From Flaviramulus_B aquimarinus (GTDB lineage Bacteria > Bacteroidota > Bacteroidia > Flavobacteriales > Flavobacteriaceae), in assembly GCF_039543205.1 (NCBI RefSeq), contig NZ_BAABJH010000001.1, forward strand, positions 1,302,001 through 1,366,000: 64,000 bases of DNA. Direction: 5' to 3'. Made by a program: the position numbers and the translations under genes. Below are positions 45,313-54,756 of this stretch, one piece after another (the stretch's first letter is position 1; each line of letters starts with the position of its first letter). The notes under the pieces are model-generated. The model searched no databases and was not told the origin of the DNA. It was given only the letters and a program-made list of their open reading frames with translations.

Positions 45313-46470
45313 TTACTCCAACCAAGATTTATGATAATCTTCATCGGCTATTTTCATGGCTTCTTCTGTAACCATTAATGGTTTAAAGGTATCCACCATA
45401 ACAGCCAGTTCGTCGGTTTTAACCTCGCCTATACTTCTTTCTACCGCTCCTGGGTGTGGACCATGTGGTATTCCTGCTGGGTGCAGCGAAATATGACCTG
45501 CATCAATATCGTTTCTACTCATAAAGTCGCCATCTACATAATACAACACTTCGTCACTATCTATATTGCTGTGATTGTAAGGTGCTGGAATGGATTCTGG
45601 ATGGTAATCGTATAAACGTGGTACAAAACTACACACCACAAAGGTATTTGTCTCAAAAGTTTGGTGCACTGGTGGTGGTTGGTGAATACGCCCTGTTATT
45701 GGCTCAAAATCATGGATTGAAAACGCATATGGATAGTTATAACCATCATACCCAACAACATCAAAAGGATGTGATGCGTAAACCATTTCTATAATATCAT
45801 CTTGTTTTTTGACTTTTATTAAAAAATCTCCAGACTCATTATAGGTTTCTAACTCTTGTGGCCTTCGGATATCACGTTCACAAAACGGGGCATGTTCTAA
45901 TAATTGCCCAAACCAGTTTCGGTAACGTTTTGGTGTATAAATGGGGCTTCGGGATTCTACAATAAACAGTCTGTTGTCTTCGGTATCAAAATCTATCTTG
46001 TAAATGATTCCTCTTGGTACTAGCAAATAATCTCCATATTTAAAATCCAGATTTCCTAACATGGTTCTTAATTTACCTGTTCCCTTATGAATGAAAATCA
46101 ACTCATCTGCATCAGTATTTTTGTAAAAATAGTCTTGTGTTGACTGTTTTGGTGATGCTAAAATGATAGCACAATCGGTATTTATTAAAACGGTTTTTCG
46201 ACTGTCTAAAAAGTCGTTTTCTGGTTTTACCTGAAACCCTCTTAATCGATATGATTTTATATTGTTTTTTAATGCAATTTTTGGTGCTACGCTATATTGT
46301 TTTTTTATTTCTTTTACTTGCGTAGGGCGTTGTTCGTGATAGCTGTTTGTAGACATCCCATCAAAACCAATTGTTCCAAATAGTTGTTCATAATATAAAC
46401 TACCATCAGGTTTTCTAAATTGGATATGGCGTTTATGCGGGATATTTCCTAATTTATGATAAAAAGGCAT
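45313..46470 (-). CDS. hmgA: Homogentisate 1,2-dioxygenase
   Basis: A 385-residue enzyme that opens the homogentisate ring to maleylacetoacetate using Fe(II). Cupin-like core; DELIFIHKGTGKL, DFEPITGRIHQPPPVHQTF and SLHPAGIPHGPHPG carry the His/Glu iron site. It lies directly upstream of hppD on the same strand. The later pathway enzymes (isomerase, fumarylacetoacetase) are not in the window. Confidence 0.95.
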   Translation of the reverse strand: MPFYHKLGNIPHKRHIQFRKPDGSLYYEQLFGTIGFDGMSTNSYHEQRPTQVKEIKKQYSVAPKIALKNNIKSYRLRGFQVKPENDFLDSRKTVLINTDCAIILASPKQSTQDYFYKNTDADELIFIHKGTGKLRTMLGNLDFKYGDYLLVPRGIIYKIDFDTEDNRLFIVESRSPIYTPKRYRNWFGQLLEHAPFCERDIRRPQELETYNESGDFLIKVKKQDDIIEMVYASHPFDVVGYDGYNYPYAFSIHDFEPITGRIHQPPPVHQTFETNTFVVCSFVPRLYDYHPESIPAPYNHSNIDSDEVLYYVDGDFMSRNDIDAGHISLHPAGIPHGPHPGAVERSIGEVKTDELAVMVDTFKPLMVTEEAMKIADEDYHKSWLE

Positions 46471-46720
46471 ACTTTAAAATTTTAAAATTAAATAAAAAAA
46501 GAAGTCTTAAACTTAACTTAAGATGCTAAATAACTCTTATTTATAAAGATACAAAAAGTATGCTCATTCAGGATTTCTCTTGATGAGATAGTGAAGATGT
46601 GATAATAAGTCTTTCCAAAAAGGTTTCATACTGACACAAATATCGTAAAAAATATTGATAAAAATGTGCTATATGACATTTTTGAGAGGTTTCCATCTTC
46701 TTAGGCTTAGAAATAAATTC

Positions 46721-48958
46721 TTAAAACCAAAACCCAATATTAAAAAACCAAGTGCTTTCTTTTTGCTCAGGCGAATAACTATATTTTGCCTGTATTGGCC
46801 CTAAAAAGGTATCAATTGCATAGCCTAAAGCATAGCCTCTGTAATCTGGAAGCGAAAACCACTCGCCTGAATCAAAAATATTATTATCAATATTAGCCCA
46901 ATTACCTTCTAATGTTATATGGTGCTTTTTAAAAACCTCGTAATCTGCCGTTATAGATGCTTTTACATAACTATTTCCTGTGAGTGAAATAAAATCATAC
47001 CCCAGAAATGGAATGAAGTTATTAATCAAATTGTTGCCATAACCTCCCAATGCAAAATCTAGGGTTCTATTAGATTTATCTCCTAGCTTAAACCCGCCAT
47101 GTGTTTGCAAATTAAATGCTAATCTATCTGACACACTAAAGGCGTAACCTAGATCTGCTTTTGCAATTGAAAAATCTTTAAAATCCTCAACAAAACCTGA
47201 TGCGTATAAATAGATGTGTAAATCTCCATTAAAATACACACCTCTTTTTGGAAAATATTTATTATCATAAGTGTCGAGTTTTAGGTTTCCAAATAAACTT
47301 AAATAATCAGTTTTTTCGAATAAAAAATCATCATTTGGATTATTACCAGAAATTGTTTCAGAATGTATTTCCAAACGCTTATGTTCCAAGCCAAGGCTTA
47401 GGGCAAAATCTTTTCTAAATAAGGTTTGTAAATAAAATTGATTGGTTTGATCTTCAAGTTCTACATCAATTTTGTTCAAACCGGTTGTTGTTATTTGAGT
47501 ATCATCTAGTAGTAATTGCGCATTTATATTCTTGCTAAATTGATTGTATCTAGACCTCAACCCTATACTCCAATAAAACCCTTTATCAATTAAATACTCA
47601 AAATTATATCTTACATTATCCCCCAAAATAATATCTAATGAAGCCATATCATTATTAAAAAGTAATCGCTTTTTTGTTAGATTTATAAGTGCGGCACTTT
47701 TATATAAATCATCATAATGAACCCCTAATTTTAAAAATGTGTTTACCTGAGTTTCATTTACACTTGCTATAAGGTCATAGCCTTCCTTGCCTTTTGTGTT
47801 TTTCAATTGGTATTCAAAAGAATCAAAGTTATTTGTGGCTAATAAATTATTTATGCCCTTATTAAAAGCTTTATAACTTATTTTTTCATCGTTTTTCAAT
47901 TTAAGCTTTCCTATAATGTAAGACCTGGTATAGTTTTTATTCCCTTCTACAAAAACACTGTTGATTTTTATACTATCTATGACTTGAGGTTTTAATTTTT
48001 CTTTCTTTTCAGGTTTTTCGAATGTCAATTGTCTAAGAATATTTAGCTTAGATAATGCAGCGTACTTACCAACCTCTATGATATCAGATCCTTCTCCAAA
48101 TGAAACCACATTAAAACCTTTAATATTTGGCTTTATATAAACATCTGTTTTTTTAACCTTTAACTTCATATCGTTAATGGTTCTGAAATTATTTATTTGT
48201 AATAAAACTTCTGGTGCTGAGGTTAACTCATCACGATTAGCCAATTCATCTTGAACATCAACCCCTATAATAATATCCATACCTTTTGCTCGAAGTTCGT
48301 CTATTGGATAATTATTTACTACACCGCCATCAATTAAAATCTCGTCATTGATACGTACAGGTTGGAACAAGGATGGCAACGCTCCACTGGCCATAATAGA
48401 CTGTGTTAAATTACCTTTATCTAACATAACCTGTTGTCCATTTTCAATATTTGTTGCAATGCAAAAGAATGGAATAGGCAACTTAGTAAAATCATCTACT
48501 TCATTAACGTGCAATAATAGTTTTAGCAGTAAACTGTAGGTGTTTTGTCCTCTGGACAATGCAGATGGCAATTTTATTTTAAAATCATTAAATGGCAATT
48601 TAACAGCATACTTTTCCATATTATTCCGCTCATGAAAAGCGGTAGATGATCTTGGCAAATCGTCTTTAATAATATTATCAAAATCCACCACCTGGAATAT
48701 AGAATCCAATTGCTTCCCTGAATACCCAGAAGCATAAATAGCTCCTATTATAGCGCCCATACTGGTTCCTCCTATGTAATCTACTTTTACACCTAAACTG
48801 TCTATGACTTTTAAAACTCCAATATGCGCCAAACCTTTAGCGCCACCACCACTTAATACCAAACCAACTTTCGGGGTGTCTTCTTGTTTTTCGTTTTGCG
48901 CTTTCGCAGAAAATGAAATGAGTAAGAATAAGGATAATATTATGGTTTTAAAATTCAA
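46721..48958 (-). CDS. Patatin-like phospholipase fused to an outer-membrane barrel
   Basis: A 745-residue protein. Signal peptide MNFKTIILSLFLLISFSAKA; patatin domain (30-240) with GGGAKGLAHIGVL (37-49), nucleophile Ser66 in GGTSMG and Asp in IDGGVVNN near 210. A POTRA-like domain (about 325-400) and a 16-strand-type BamA/Omp85 barrel (about 410-745, ending WFFNIGFWF) follow. This is the PlpD (type Vd) order, in which the lipase is placed across the outer membrane. Lipid substrate unknown. Monocistronic. Confidence 0.92.
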   Translation of the reverse strand: MNFKTIILSLFLLISFSAKAQNEKQEDTPKVGLVLSGGGAKGLAHIGVLKVIDSLGVKVDYIGGTSMGAIIGAIYASGYSGKQLDSIFQVVDFDNIIKDDLPRSSTAFHERNNMEKYAVKLPFNDFKIKLPSALSRGQNTYSLLLKLLLHVNEVDDFTKLPIPFFCIATNIENGQQVMLDKGNLTQSIMASGALPSLFQPVRINDEILIDGGVVNNYPIDELRAKGMDIIIGVDVQDELANRDELTSAPEVLLQINNFRTINDMKLKVKKTDVYIKPNIKGFNVVSFGEGSDIIEVGKYAALSKLNILRQLTFEKPEKKEKLKPQVIDSIKINSVFVEGNKNYTRSYIIGKLKLKNDEKISYKAFNKGINNLLATNNFDSFEYQLKNTKGKEGYDLIASVNETQVNTFLKLGVHYDDLYKSAALINLTKKRLLFNNDMASLDIILGDNVRYNFEYLIDKGFYWSIGLRSRYNQFSKNINAQLLLDDTQITTTGLNKIDVELEDQTNQFYLQTLFRKDFALSLGLEHKRLEIHSETISGNNPNDDFLFEKTDYLSLFGNLKLDTYDNKYFPKRGVYFNGDLHIYLYASGFVEDFKDFSIAKADLGYAFSVSDRLAFNLQTHGGFKLGDKSNRTLDFALGGYGNNLINNFIPFLGYDFISLTGNSYVKASITADYEVFKKHHITLEGNWANIDNNIFDSGEWFSLPDYRGYALGYAIDTFLGPIQAKYSYSPEQKESTWFFNIGFWF

Positions 48959-48990
48959 TCTTTAACTTTATTTAATAATTTACAAATCAG

Positions 48991-50784
48991 TTACTTCTTA
49001 TGATAATAATTATAAACTTTCTCTGCCCTTGAAACTCCAACTACAGCTTCCAATTCGTCCAACTTGGCATTGGCTACACGTTTAGCCGATTTAAAATGCT
49101 TTAGCAATTGAACAACTGTTTTTTCTCCAATTCCTGATATGGTTTCCAGTTCTGTGTTTAACGCTGTTTTACTTCGTTTATTTCTGTGGTGTTCTATTCC
49201 AAAACGATGGGCTTCATTACGCAATTGCTGTATGATTTTTAGCGTTTCGCTTTTTTTATCTAAATATAACGGAATTGGGTCGTTTGGATAAAATAATTCT
49301 TCTAAACGTTTTGCAATACCAATGATGGCTATTTTTCCTCTTAAATTTAAAGCATCTAAACTTTTTAATGCTGATGATAGCTGTCCTTTTCCGCCATCAA
49401 TAATAATAAGTTCTGGTAAGGGTTTGTCTTCTTCAACCAAACGTTTGTACCTGCGATATACGACTTCTTCCATCGATGCAAAATCATCTGGACCTTCAAC
49501 CGTTTTTATATTAAAGTGCCGATAATCCTTCTTACTAGGCTTCCCGTTTTTAAACACTACGCAGGCTGCCACGGGATGTGTACCCTGAATATTTGAATTA
49601 TCAAAACATTCAATATGTCGTGGTTCTTCAGAAAGTCTTAAATCCACTTTCATTTGTGCCATAATCCGGTTGGCGTGCCGGTCTGGATCTACAATTTTCA
49701 TCTGTTTGAAACGTTCCATTCTAAAATACTTGGCGTTCCTAAGTGATAAATCTAAAATGTGTTTTTTATCGCCTAACTTTGGAATCGTTACTTTTACATC
49801 TTCTCCTAAATCTACTTTAAAAGGCACGTATATTTCTTTGGAATTAGAATTAAAACGTTGCCTTATTTCTGTAATGGCAAGTTCTAATAATTGTAAATCC
49901 GTTTCGTCCAATTTCTTTTTAATCTCTAAGGTATGGGATCGAATGATAGAACCGTATGATAACTGTAAAAAGTTAACATAACCATAACTTTCGTCACTCA
50001 TAATGGAAAACACATCGACATTACTAATTTTAGGATTTACAATAGTAGATTTTGATTGGTAATTCTCTAAAACCTCAACTTTTTCTTTTATTTTCTGGGC
50101 CTCTTCAAACTGCATGTTTTCAGCATAATTGCGCATTTGTAGTTTAAACTGTAATAACGAATCTTTAAAATTTCCTTTTAAAATTTCTTTTATGGCCTTG
50201 ATGTTTTTGTTGTATTCGACTTCAGTTTCCAAACCTTCACAGGCACCTTTACAATTTCCTAAATGGTATTCTAAACAAACTTTATATTTTTTAGCCTCAA
50301 TTTTAGCTTCGGATAAATGAAAATTACAATTTCTTAAGCTATATAATCCTTTTATTAAGTCTAATAAGGTATGAACCGTTTTTCCACTGGTATAAGGCCC
50401 AAAATATTCGCCACCATCTTTAAAAACACGTCGTGTTGAAAATACTCTAGGAAAACGCTCTTTTTTAATACAAATCCACGGATATGATTTGTCATCTTTC
50501 AGCAGGACATTGTAACGGGGTTTATGTTTTTTTATTAGGTTGTTTTCTAGTAAAAGTGCATCGGTTTCCGTTTCAACCACAATATGCTTTATATTGACAA
50601 TCTTTTTTACAAGCACTCTGGTCTTACCATTTTCATGGGTTTTGGTAAAATAGGAACTGACTCTTTTTTTTAAATTTTTTGCTTTCCCAACATAAATAAT
50701 TGTACCCTCTTTATCAAAATATTGATAAACTCCAGGTTGGTTTGGCAAAGTTTTTAATTGTATCTCTAAATCAGGGGTATCCAT
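48991..50784 (-). CDS. uvrC: Excinuclease ABC subunit C
   Basis: 597 residues from the ATG at 50784 (MDTPDLEIQLKTLPNQPGVY), the usual family start; an ATG at 50856 adds 24 residues. The GIY-YIG nuclease (GVYQYFDKEG...IYVGKAKNL) makes the 3' incision, the UVR motif (EEAQKIKEKVEVLENY) binds UvrB, the RNase H-like domain (ECFDNSNIQGTHPVA) makes the 5' cut, and the C-terminus is helix-hairpin-helix. It completes nucleotide-excision repair incision with UvrA and UvrB. Confidence 0.96.
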   Translation of the reverse strand: MDTPDLEIQLKTLPNQPGVYQYFDKEGTIIYVGKAKNLKKRVSSYFTKTHENGKTRVLVKKIVNIKHIVVETETDALLLENNLIKKHKPRYNVLLKDDKSYPWICIKKERFPRVFSTRRVFKDGGEYFGPYTSGKTVHTLLDLIKGLYSLRNCNFHLSEAKIEAKKYKVCLEYHLGNCKGACEGLETEVEYNKNIKAIKEILKGNFKDSLLQFKLQMRNYAENMQFEEAQKIKEKVEVLENYQSKSTIVNPKISNVDVFSIMSDESYGYVNFLQLSYGSIIRSHTLEIKKKLDETDLQLLELAITEIRQRFNSNSKEIYVPFKVDLGEDVKVTIPKLGDKKHILDLSLRNAKYFRMERFKQMKIVDPDRHANRIMAQMKVDLRLSEEPRHIECFDNSNIQGTHPVAACVVFKNGKPSKKDYRHFNIKTVEGPDDFASMEEVVYRRYKRLVEEDKPLPELIIIDGGKGQLSSALKSLDALNLRGKIAIIGIAKRLEELFYPNDPIPLYLDKKSETLKIIQQLRNEAHRFGIEHHRNKRSKTALNTELETISGIGEKTVVQLLKHFKSAKRVANAKLDELEAVVGVSRAEKVYNYYHKK

Positions 50785-50996
50785 TACTGTAAAGGTAATT
50801 ATTTTAACCGAAAGGTAATTCCTCAAAACCATGTTTTGAGACTGCTTTTTATTCAAGTTTTTTTTTAATAAATGGTAAAAACTATAATCTGAAGTTATAT
50901 TTTTGGTAAAACATATCAGATTAACTTAACTTTAAACACTAAAGCTAACATTTTGCTTTTTAGCCTTTAATACTAAGTAATTTTATAAAATGCAAC

Positions 50997-51872
50997 ATGA
51001 ATATAGTTATTCTATCTAGAAACCCGCAATTGTACTCTACTGAAAGACTGGTTGAAGAAGGCGAAAAACGTGGTCATCGAATTGAGGTTATCGATCCTTT
51101 AAAATGTGATATTATTATTGAGAAACAAAAACCTACCATATATTACAACGATCGCTATTTGGATTATGTAGATGCTATTATACCAAGAATTGGGGCATCC
51201 GTTACTTTTTTTGGATGTGCTGTAGTGCGTCAGTTTGAAATGATGAATGTGTTTACTACCGTAACTTCTGATGCTATTATACGATCTAGAGATAAACTAC
51301 GAAGCTTTCAAAGACTTTCAAAAGTAGGTATTGGAATGCCAAAAACGGTATTCACTAATTATTCACGCGATGTGGAAAAAGTTATTTCGCATGTTGGAGG
51401 AACGCCTGTAATTATTAAACTTTTAGAAGGTACTCAGGGTTTAGGTGTTGTTTTGGCCGAAACAAAAAATGCAGCCGAGTCTGTTCTTGAAGCTTTTAAT
51501 GGTTTGCAAGCACGGGCATTAGTACAAGAATACATTGCGGAAGCTAAAGGCGCCGATTTAAGGGCTCTGGTTGTAAATGGACAAGTTGTTGGGGCTATGA
51601 AACGTCAAGGAAAGGAAGGTGAGTTTCGTTCAAATTTACACCGTGGTGGCTCTGCAAATATTGTAAAACTTAATCATGATGAACTTAAAGTAGCCATGAA
51701 TGCAGCTCGCGCTTTAAAACTCCCTGTTTGCGGCGTTGATATGCTGCAATCCAGCAGAGGCCCTTTATTATTAGAGGTAAACTCTACGCCAGGTCTAGAA
51801 GGCATTGAAACGGCTACAGGGCGCAATATTGCCAAAGCCATTATCCGATTTATTGAAAAAAACGCAAAATAA
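50997..51872 (+). CDS. rimK: RimK-family ATP-grasp ligase (ribosomal protein S6 glutamate ligase)
   Basis: A 291-residue enzyme of the ATP-grasp fold. MNIVILSRNPQLYSTERLVE, RDKLRSFQRLSKVGIGMPKT and GSTPxI-like GTPVIIKLLEGTQG match RimK, as do EVNSTPGLEGIE and YIAEAKGADLR. RimK adds glutamate residues to the C-terminus of S6 and can also make free poly-glutamate. The deacylase directly following is consistent with known rimK neighbourhoods. Confidence 0.92.
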   Translation: MNIVILSRNPQLYSTERLVEEGEKRGHRIEVIDPLKCDIIIEKQKPTIYYNDRYLDYVDAIIPRIGASVTFFGCAVVRQFEMMNVFTTVTSDAIIRSRDKLRSFQRLSKVGIGMPKTVFTNYSRDVEKVISHVGGTPVIIKLLEGTQGLGVVLAETKNAAESVLEAFNGLQARALVQEYIAEAKGADLRALVVNGQVVGAMKRQGKEGEFRSNLHRGGSANIVKLNHDELKVAMNAARALKLPVCGVDMLQSSRGPLLLEVNSTPGLEGIETATGRNIAKAIIRFIEKNAK

Positions 51873-52847
51873 ATGTCCAAAACGAAAACTGATACCTTAA
51901 CTATTTTAGGCGAACAAATATACCCTGGTGAAAGTAAAGAAGTAAATTTTGATGTTGCTAACCTGCACACCTCAACACCTGTAAATGTCCCTGTTATTAT
52001 TGAACGTTCCAAAAAACCAGGGCCAACAGTTTTGTTTACTGCTGGCATTCATGGCGATGAAGTTAATGGCGTTGAAATTGTAAGACAGCTTATTGCAAAA
52101 GGCATTAACAAGCCTAAATGTGGAACTATTATATGTATGCCCGTTATTAACGTTTTTGGATTTATAAATTTAAAGCGTGAGTTTCCTGATGGCAGGGATT
52201 TAAATCGTGTATTTCCAGGCACGCCTTCGGGCTCTTTGGCTGGTAGGGTGGCCCATAAGTTAATTAAAGAGGTTGTTCCTCATGTCGATTTAATTATCGA
52301 TTTTCATACTGGTGGTTCAGGCAGGTTTAATGCACCGCAACTTCGTTATTTAAAAGAAAACCGAAAGCTTAATACCTTAGCTAAGGCCTTTGGTGCACCT
52401 TTTGTCCTGTACTCTAAAAATTTGTCGAAATCTTTTAGAACAACCTGTTATAAATTAGGCAAACCTTTATTGCTTTTTGAAGGGGGAAAATCGTTTCATA
52501 TTGATGATATGGTAACGAATTCTGGAGTCAATGGTTCTAAGCGTATTTTAAAACATTTAGGGATGCTAAAAACAAGTTTTAAATCGTCAAAACCAAAAAA
52601 GGATTGTGTTTTCATAAATGAAAGCAGATGGCTACGTGCCAAATATTCTGGGATGTTTAAAGCCTCCATTGCTATTGGCTCTCATGTTGAAAAGGATGAT
52701 GTTTTAGGAAATATTACCGACCCTTATGGTAAGTTTAATTTTTTTGTAAGAGCTTCAAACACGGGTTATATCATCAATGTAAATGAATCGCCAATTGTGT
52801 ATCAAGGTGATGCTCTATTTCATATTTCCACAAAACTTAAAAGGTAA
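51873..52847 (+). CDS. Succinylglutamate desuccinylase/aspartoacylase family zinc hydrolase
   Basis: A 324-residue M14-like zinc hydrolase. Zinc ligands fit AGIHGDEVNGVE (His/Glu) and LIIDFHTGG (His); RDLNRVFPG and LLFEGGKSF are also typical. The start directly follows the rimK stop. A protease or deacylase acting on RimK products, in the manner of RimB, is plausible but not shown by the sequence. Confidence 0.88.
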   Translation: MSKTKTDTLTILGEQIYPGESKEVNFDVANLHTSTPVNVPVIIERSKKPGPTVLFTAGIHGDEVNGVEIVRQLIAKGINKPKCGTIICMPVINVFGFINLKREFPDGRDLNRVFPGTPSGSLAGRVAHKLIKEVVPHVDLIIDFHTGGSGRFNAPQLRYLKENRKLNTLAKAFGAPFVLYSKNLSKSFRTTCYKLGKPLLLFEGGKSFHIDDMVTNSGVNGSKRILKHLGMLKTSFKSSKPKKDCVFINESRWLRAKYSGMFKASIAIGSHVEKDDVLGNITDPYGKFNFFVRASNTGYIINVNESPIVYQGDALFHISTKLKR

Positions 52848-52850
52848 TCT

Positions 52851-53414
52851 ATGACTAAAAAAGAGCTTCGGAAAATATATAAAGTACGTCGTAAAGCATT
52901 GTCTGAAAATCAAATTGACGATTTGAGTTTAGCAATTTCTAACCAGCTCTTAAAACTTCCTATTTGGGACTATTCGTTTTATCATATTTTTTTAGCTATT
53001 GAAGAACAAAAAGAGGTTAATACCGATTACATTTTGAATATTCTATCTGGTAAAGACAAAAACATACTTATTTCTAAAAGCAATTTTGAAACTGGTGAAA
53101 TGATTCATTTCCTTTTAACTGACAACACAGTTATTAAGAAAAATAATTATAATATTCCTGAACCTATTGATGGTATTGAAATTTCTAACGATAAAATTGA
53201 AGTGGTTTTTATACCGCTGTTAGCTTTTGACAAGCTAGGCCATCGTGTAGGCTATGGTAAAGGGTTTTATGATCGGTTTTTAACCGATTGCAAACCTGAA
53301 ACCATTAAAATTGGACTTTCTTTTTTTGATGCTGAAGATGCCATTACGGATGTTTTTGAAAGTGATGTTCAGTTGGATTTTTGTGTTACTGCTGAACGGG
53401 TTTGCAAATTTTAA
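52851..53414 (+). CDS. 5-formyltetrahydrofolate cyclo-ligase
   Basis: A 187-residue enzyme that converts 5-formyl-THF to 5,10-methenyl-THF with ATP. MTKKELRKIYKVRRKALSEN (substrate/ATP N-terminus) and VFIPLLAFDKLGHRVGYGKGFYDRFL near 125-150 (ATP loop) are diagnostic. Third gene of the rimK operon, 3 nt after the deacylase. Convergent with a small membrane protein. Confidence 0.93.
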   Translation: MTKKELRKIYKVRRKALSENQIDDLSLAISNQLLKLPIWDYSFYHIFLAIEEQKEVNTDYILNILSGKDKNILISKSNFETGEMIHFLLTDNTVIKKNNYNIPEPIDGIEISNDKIEVVFIPLLAFDKLGHRVGYGKGFYDRFLTDCKPETIKIGLSFFDAEDAITDVFESDVQLDFCVTAERVCKF

Positions 53415-53630
53415 TTATTTTTTCTTTTTAAGAAGAAGAAATAATATTGAAATAACAGTTAGAATCAATAATATTATAATTCCCGTTATAACTAATTTTA
53501 TCCAAATCTCTACATAATTTAATTCTGGTGCTGTTTTCCTTAAAACTGATTCTGCTGAAAAAAGCCAAACTATTGATAGTATAATAAATGTACTAATGTG
53601 AATTAGTATTATTTTCCTTTTTTTCATCAA
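53415..53630 (-). CDS. Small two-helix membrane protein
   Basis: 71 residues with TM helices at about 8-25 and 43-66 and a basic tail (LLLKKKK). Unrecognised. Its stop abuts the cyclo-ligase stop. The basic, hydrophobic composition and the strand of lspA next door (14 nt) support a real gene, but its small size limits confidence. Confidence 0.55.
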   Translation of the reverse strand: MMKKRKIILIHISTFIILSIVWLFSAESVLRKTAPELNYVEIWIKLVITGIIILLILTVISILFLLLKKKK

Positions 53631-53644
53631 TACAACCTTTCAAT

Positions 53645-54271
53645 TTATTTCACTTCCTTAGAAAACGCCTTCTTATTAAAAACAATAAGCATAATAAATC
53701 CTGTACTTATTGCCATATCGGCAATATTAAAAACGGGTTCAAAAAAATTAAAGCGTTTACCTCCATAAAAAGGAAACCATTCTGGTAAATCTACTTCAAA
53801 TAAAGGAAAGTATAACATATCTACTACACGACCGTGTAACAAGGTATCATATCCGCCAGCTTCTGGCAAAAATGTCGCTACTTGATTTATACTGTCATCA
53901 AACAAGACACCATAAAACACAGAATCTATAATATTCCCTAAGGCTCCTGCAAATATTAAGGCCACAGCCAATATTAACACCTTGGAACTTTGTTTTTTGG
54001 CAACATCATACAACCAATATCCAATACCAAAAATGGCTATAACCCTAAATAGTGTTAAGGCTATTTTTGCGGTTCTATCTGAAATAAAAGAGACGAAATC
54101 ACTGATTTTTGTTCCCCATGCCATACCATCATTTTCGATAAAATATATTTTAAACCAACTGAAAACTTCAACACTTTCGTGTAAGGTAAAATGGGTTTTT
54201 ATATATATTTTACTAATCTGATCGATTAGTAAAATCGTTATGATTAAGGCAATGGCTTTTTTTAATGACAT
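53645..54271 (-). CDS. lspA: Lipoprotein signal peptidase II
   Basis: A 208-residue inner-membrane aspartyl protease that cleaves prolipoproteins before the lipidated Cys. Four TM helices; the catalytic Asp pair fits GALGNIIDSVFYG (near 122) and FNIADMAISTG (near 188). The loop between is somewhat long (KRFNFFEP), as in Bacteroidota. It matches the many lipoproteins in this window. A TraR/DksA gene lies upstream. Confidence 0.93.
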   Translation of the reverse strand: MSLKKAIALIITILLIDQISKIYIKTHFTLHESVEVFSWFKIYFIENDGMAWGTKISDFVSFISDRTAKIALTLFRVIAIFGIGYWLYDVAKKQSSKVLILAVALIFAGALGNIIDSVFYGVLFDDSINQVATFLPEAGGYDTLLHGRVVDMLYFPLFEVDLPEWFPFYGGKRFNFFEPVFNIADMAISTGFIMLIVFNKKAFSKEVK

Positions 54272-54281
54272 GTGTTATTGA

Positions 54282-54310
54282 TTAGATTCCAACTTCGCAG
54301 GAATGACAAA
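54282..54310. repeat. Decayed dispersed palindrome between the dksA-like gene and lspA
   Basis: GATTCCAACTTCGCAGGAAT (54284-54303) resembles the GATTCCCGC-CGCGGGAATGAC intergenic palindrome found in many bacteria including Bacteroidota, here with several mismatches. A role in termination is unlikely, since a better terminator follows at 54325. Confidence 0.4.
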
Positions 54311-54324
54311 ATATATAAATAAAA

Positions 54325-54351
54325 AAACGTCTCAATATTTTTGAGACGTTT
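54325..54351 (-). terminator. Terminator after the dksA-like gene
   Basis: AAACGTCTCAA and TTGAGACGTTT form an 11-bp perfect stem with a 5-nt loop, followed on the minus strand by a T run, 24 nt past the stop at 54375. Confidence 0.9.
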
Positions 54352-54374
54352 CAAATATATAATTTATAATAAAA

Positions 54375-54752
54375 TTATTGCATGTTTTTTGCTTCAATGC
54401 TTAATGTTGCATGTGGTACTAACTTTAAACGCTCTTTATTTATTAGTTTTCCTGTTACACGGCATACACCATAAGTCTTGTTTTCAATTCTAATCAATGC
54501 ATTTTTTAAGTCACGGATAAATTTTTCCTGACGAATGGCTAATTGCGAATTGGATTCTTTACTCATAACAGCACTTCCTTCATCAAAAGCCTTAAACGTA
54601 GGCGATGTATCTTCTGTGCCATTATTATGATCATTCATATAGGCACTTTTTATAAGTTCTAAATCGTGTTGTGCTTTTTCTATTTTTTCTGCTATTAGCT
54701 CTTTAAACTCGGCTAAATCAGCATCTGGATATCTTACACTATTCTCTGCCAT
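54375..54752 (-). CDS. DksA/TraR-family protein with a reduced zinc finger
   Basis: A 125-residue protein with a coiled-coil-like N-terminal half and the C-terminal TYGVCRVTGKLINKERL. Classical DksA has a four-Cys zinc site. Here only Cys97 remains, with Gly, Lys and His in the other places, so zinc binding is doubtful. DksA-type proteins bind RNA polymerase through the secondary channel. It lies 4 nt after ileS on the same strand. Confidence 0.85.
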   Translation of the reverse strand: MAENSVRYPDADLAEFKELIAEKIEKAQHDLELIKSAYMNDHNNGTEDTSPTFKAFDEGSAVMSKESNSQLAIRQEKFIRDLKNALIRIENKTYGVCRVTGKLINKERLKLVPHATLSIEAKNMQ

Positions 54753-54756
54753 AATT

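Noticed and set aside
53311..53517. 68-codon plus-strand frame across the end of the cyclo-ligase gene
   Set aside because: It lies in another frame of the cyclo-ligase and runs into the small membrane gene; no homology is seen.
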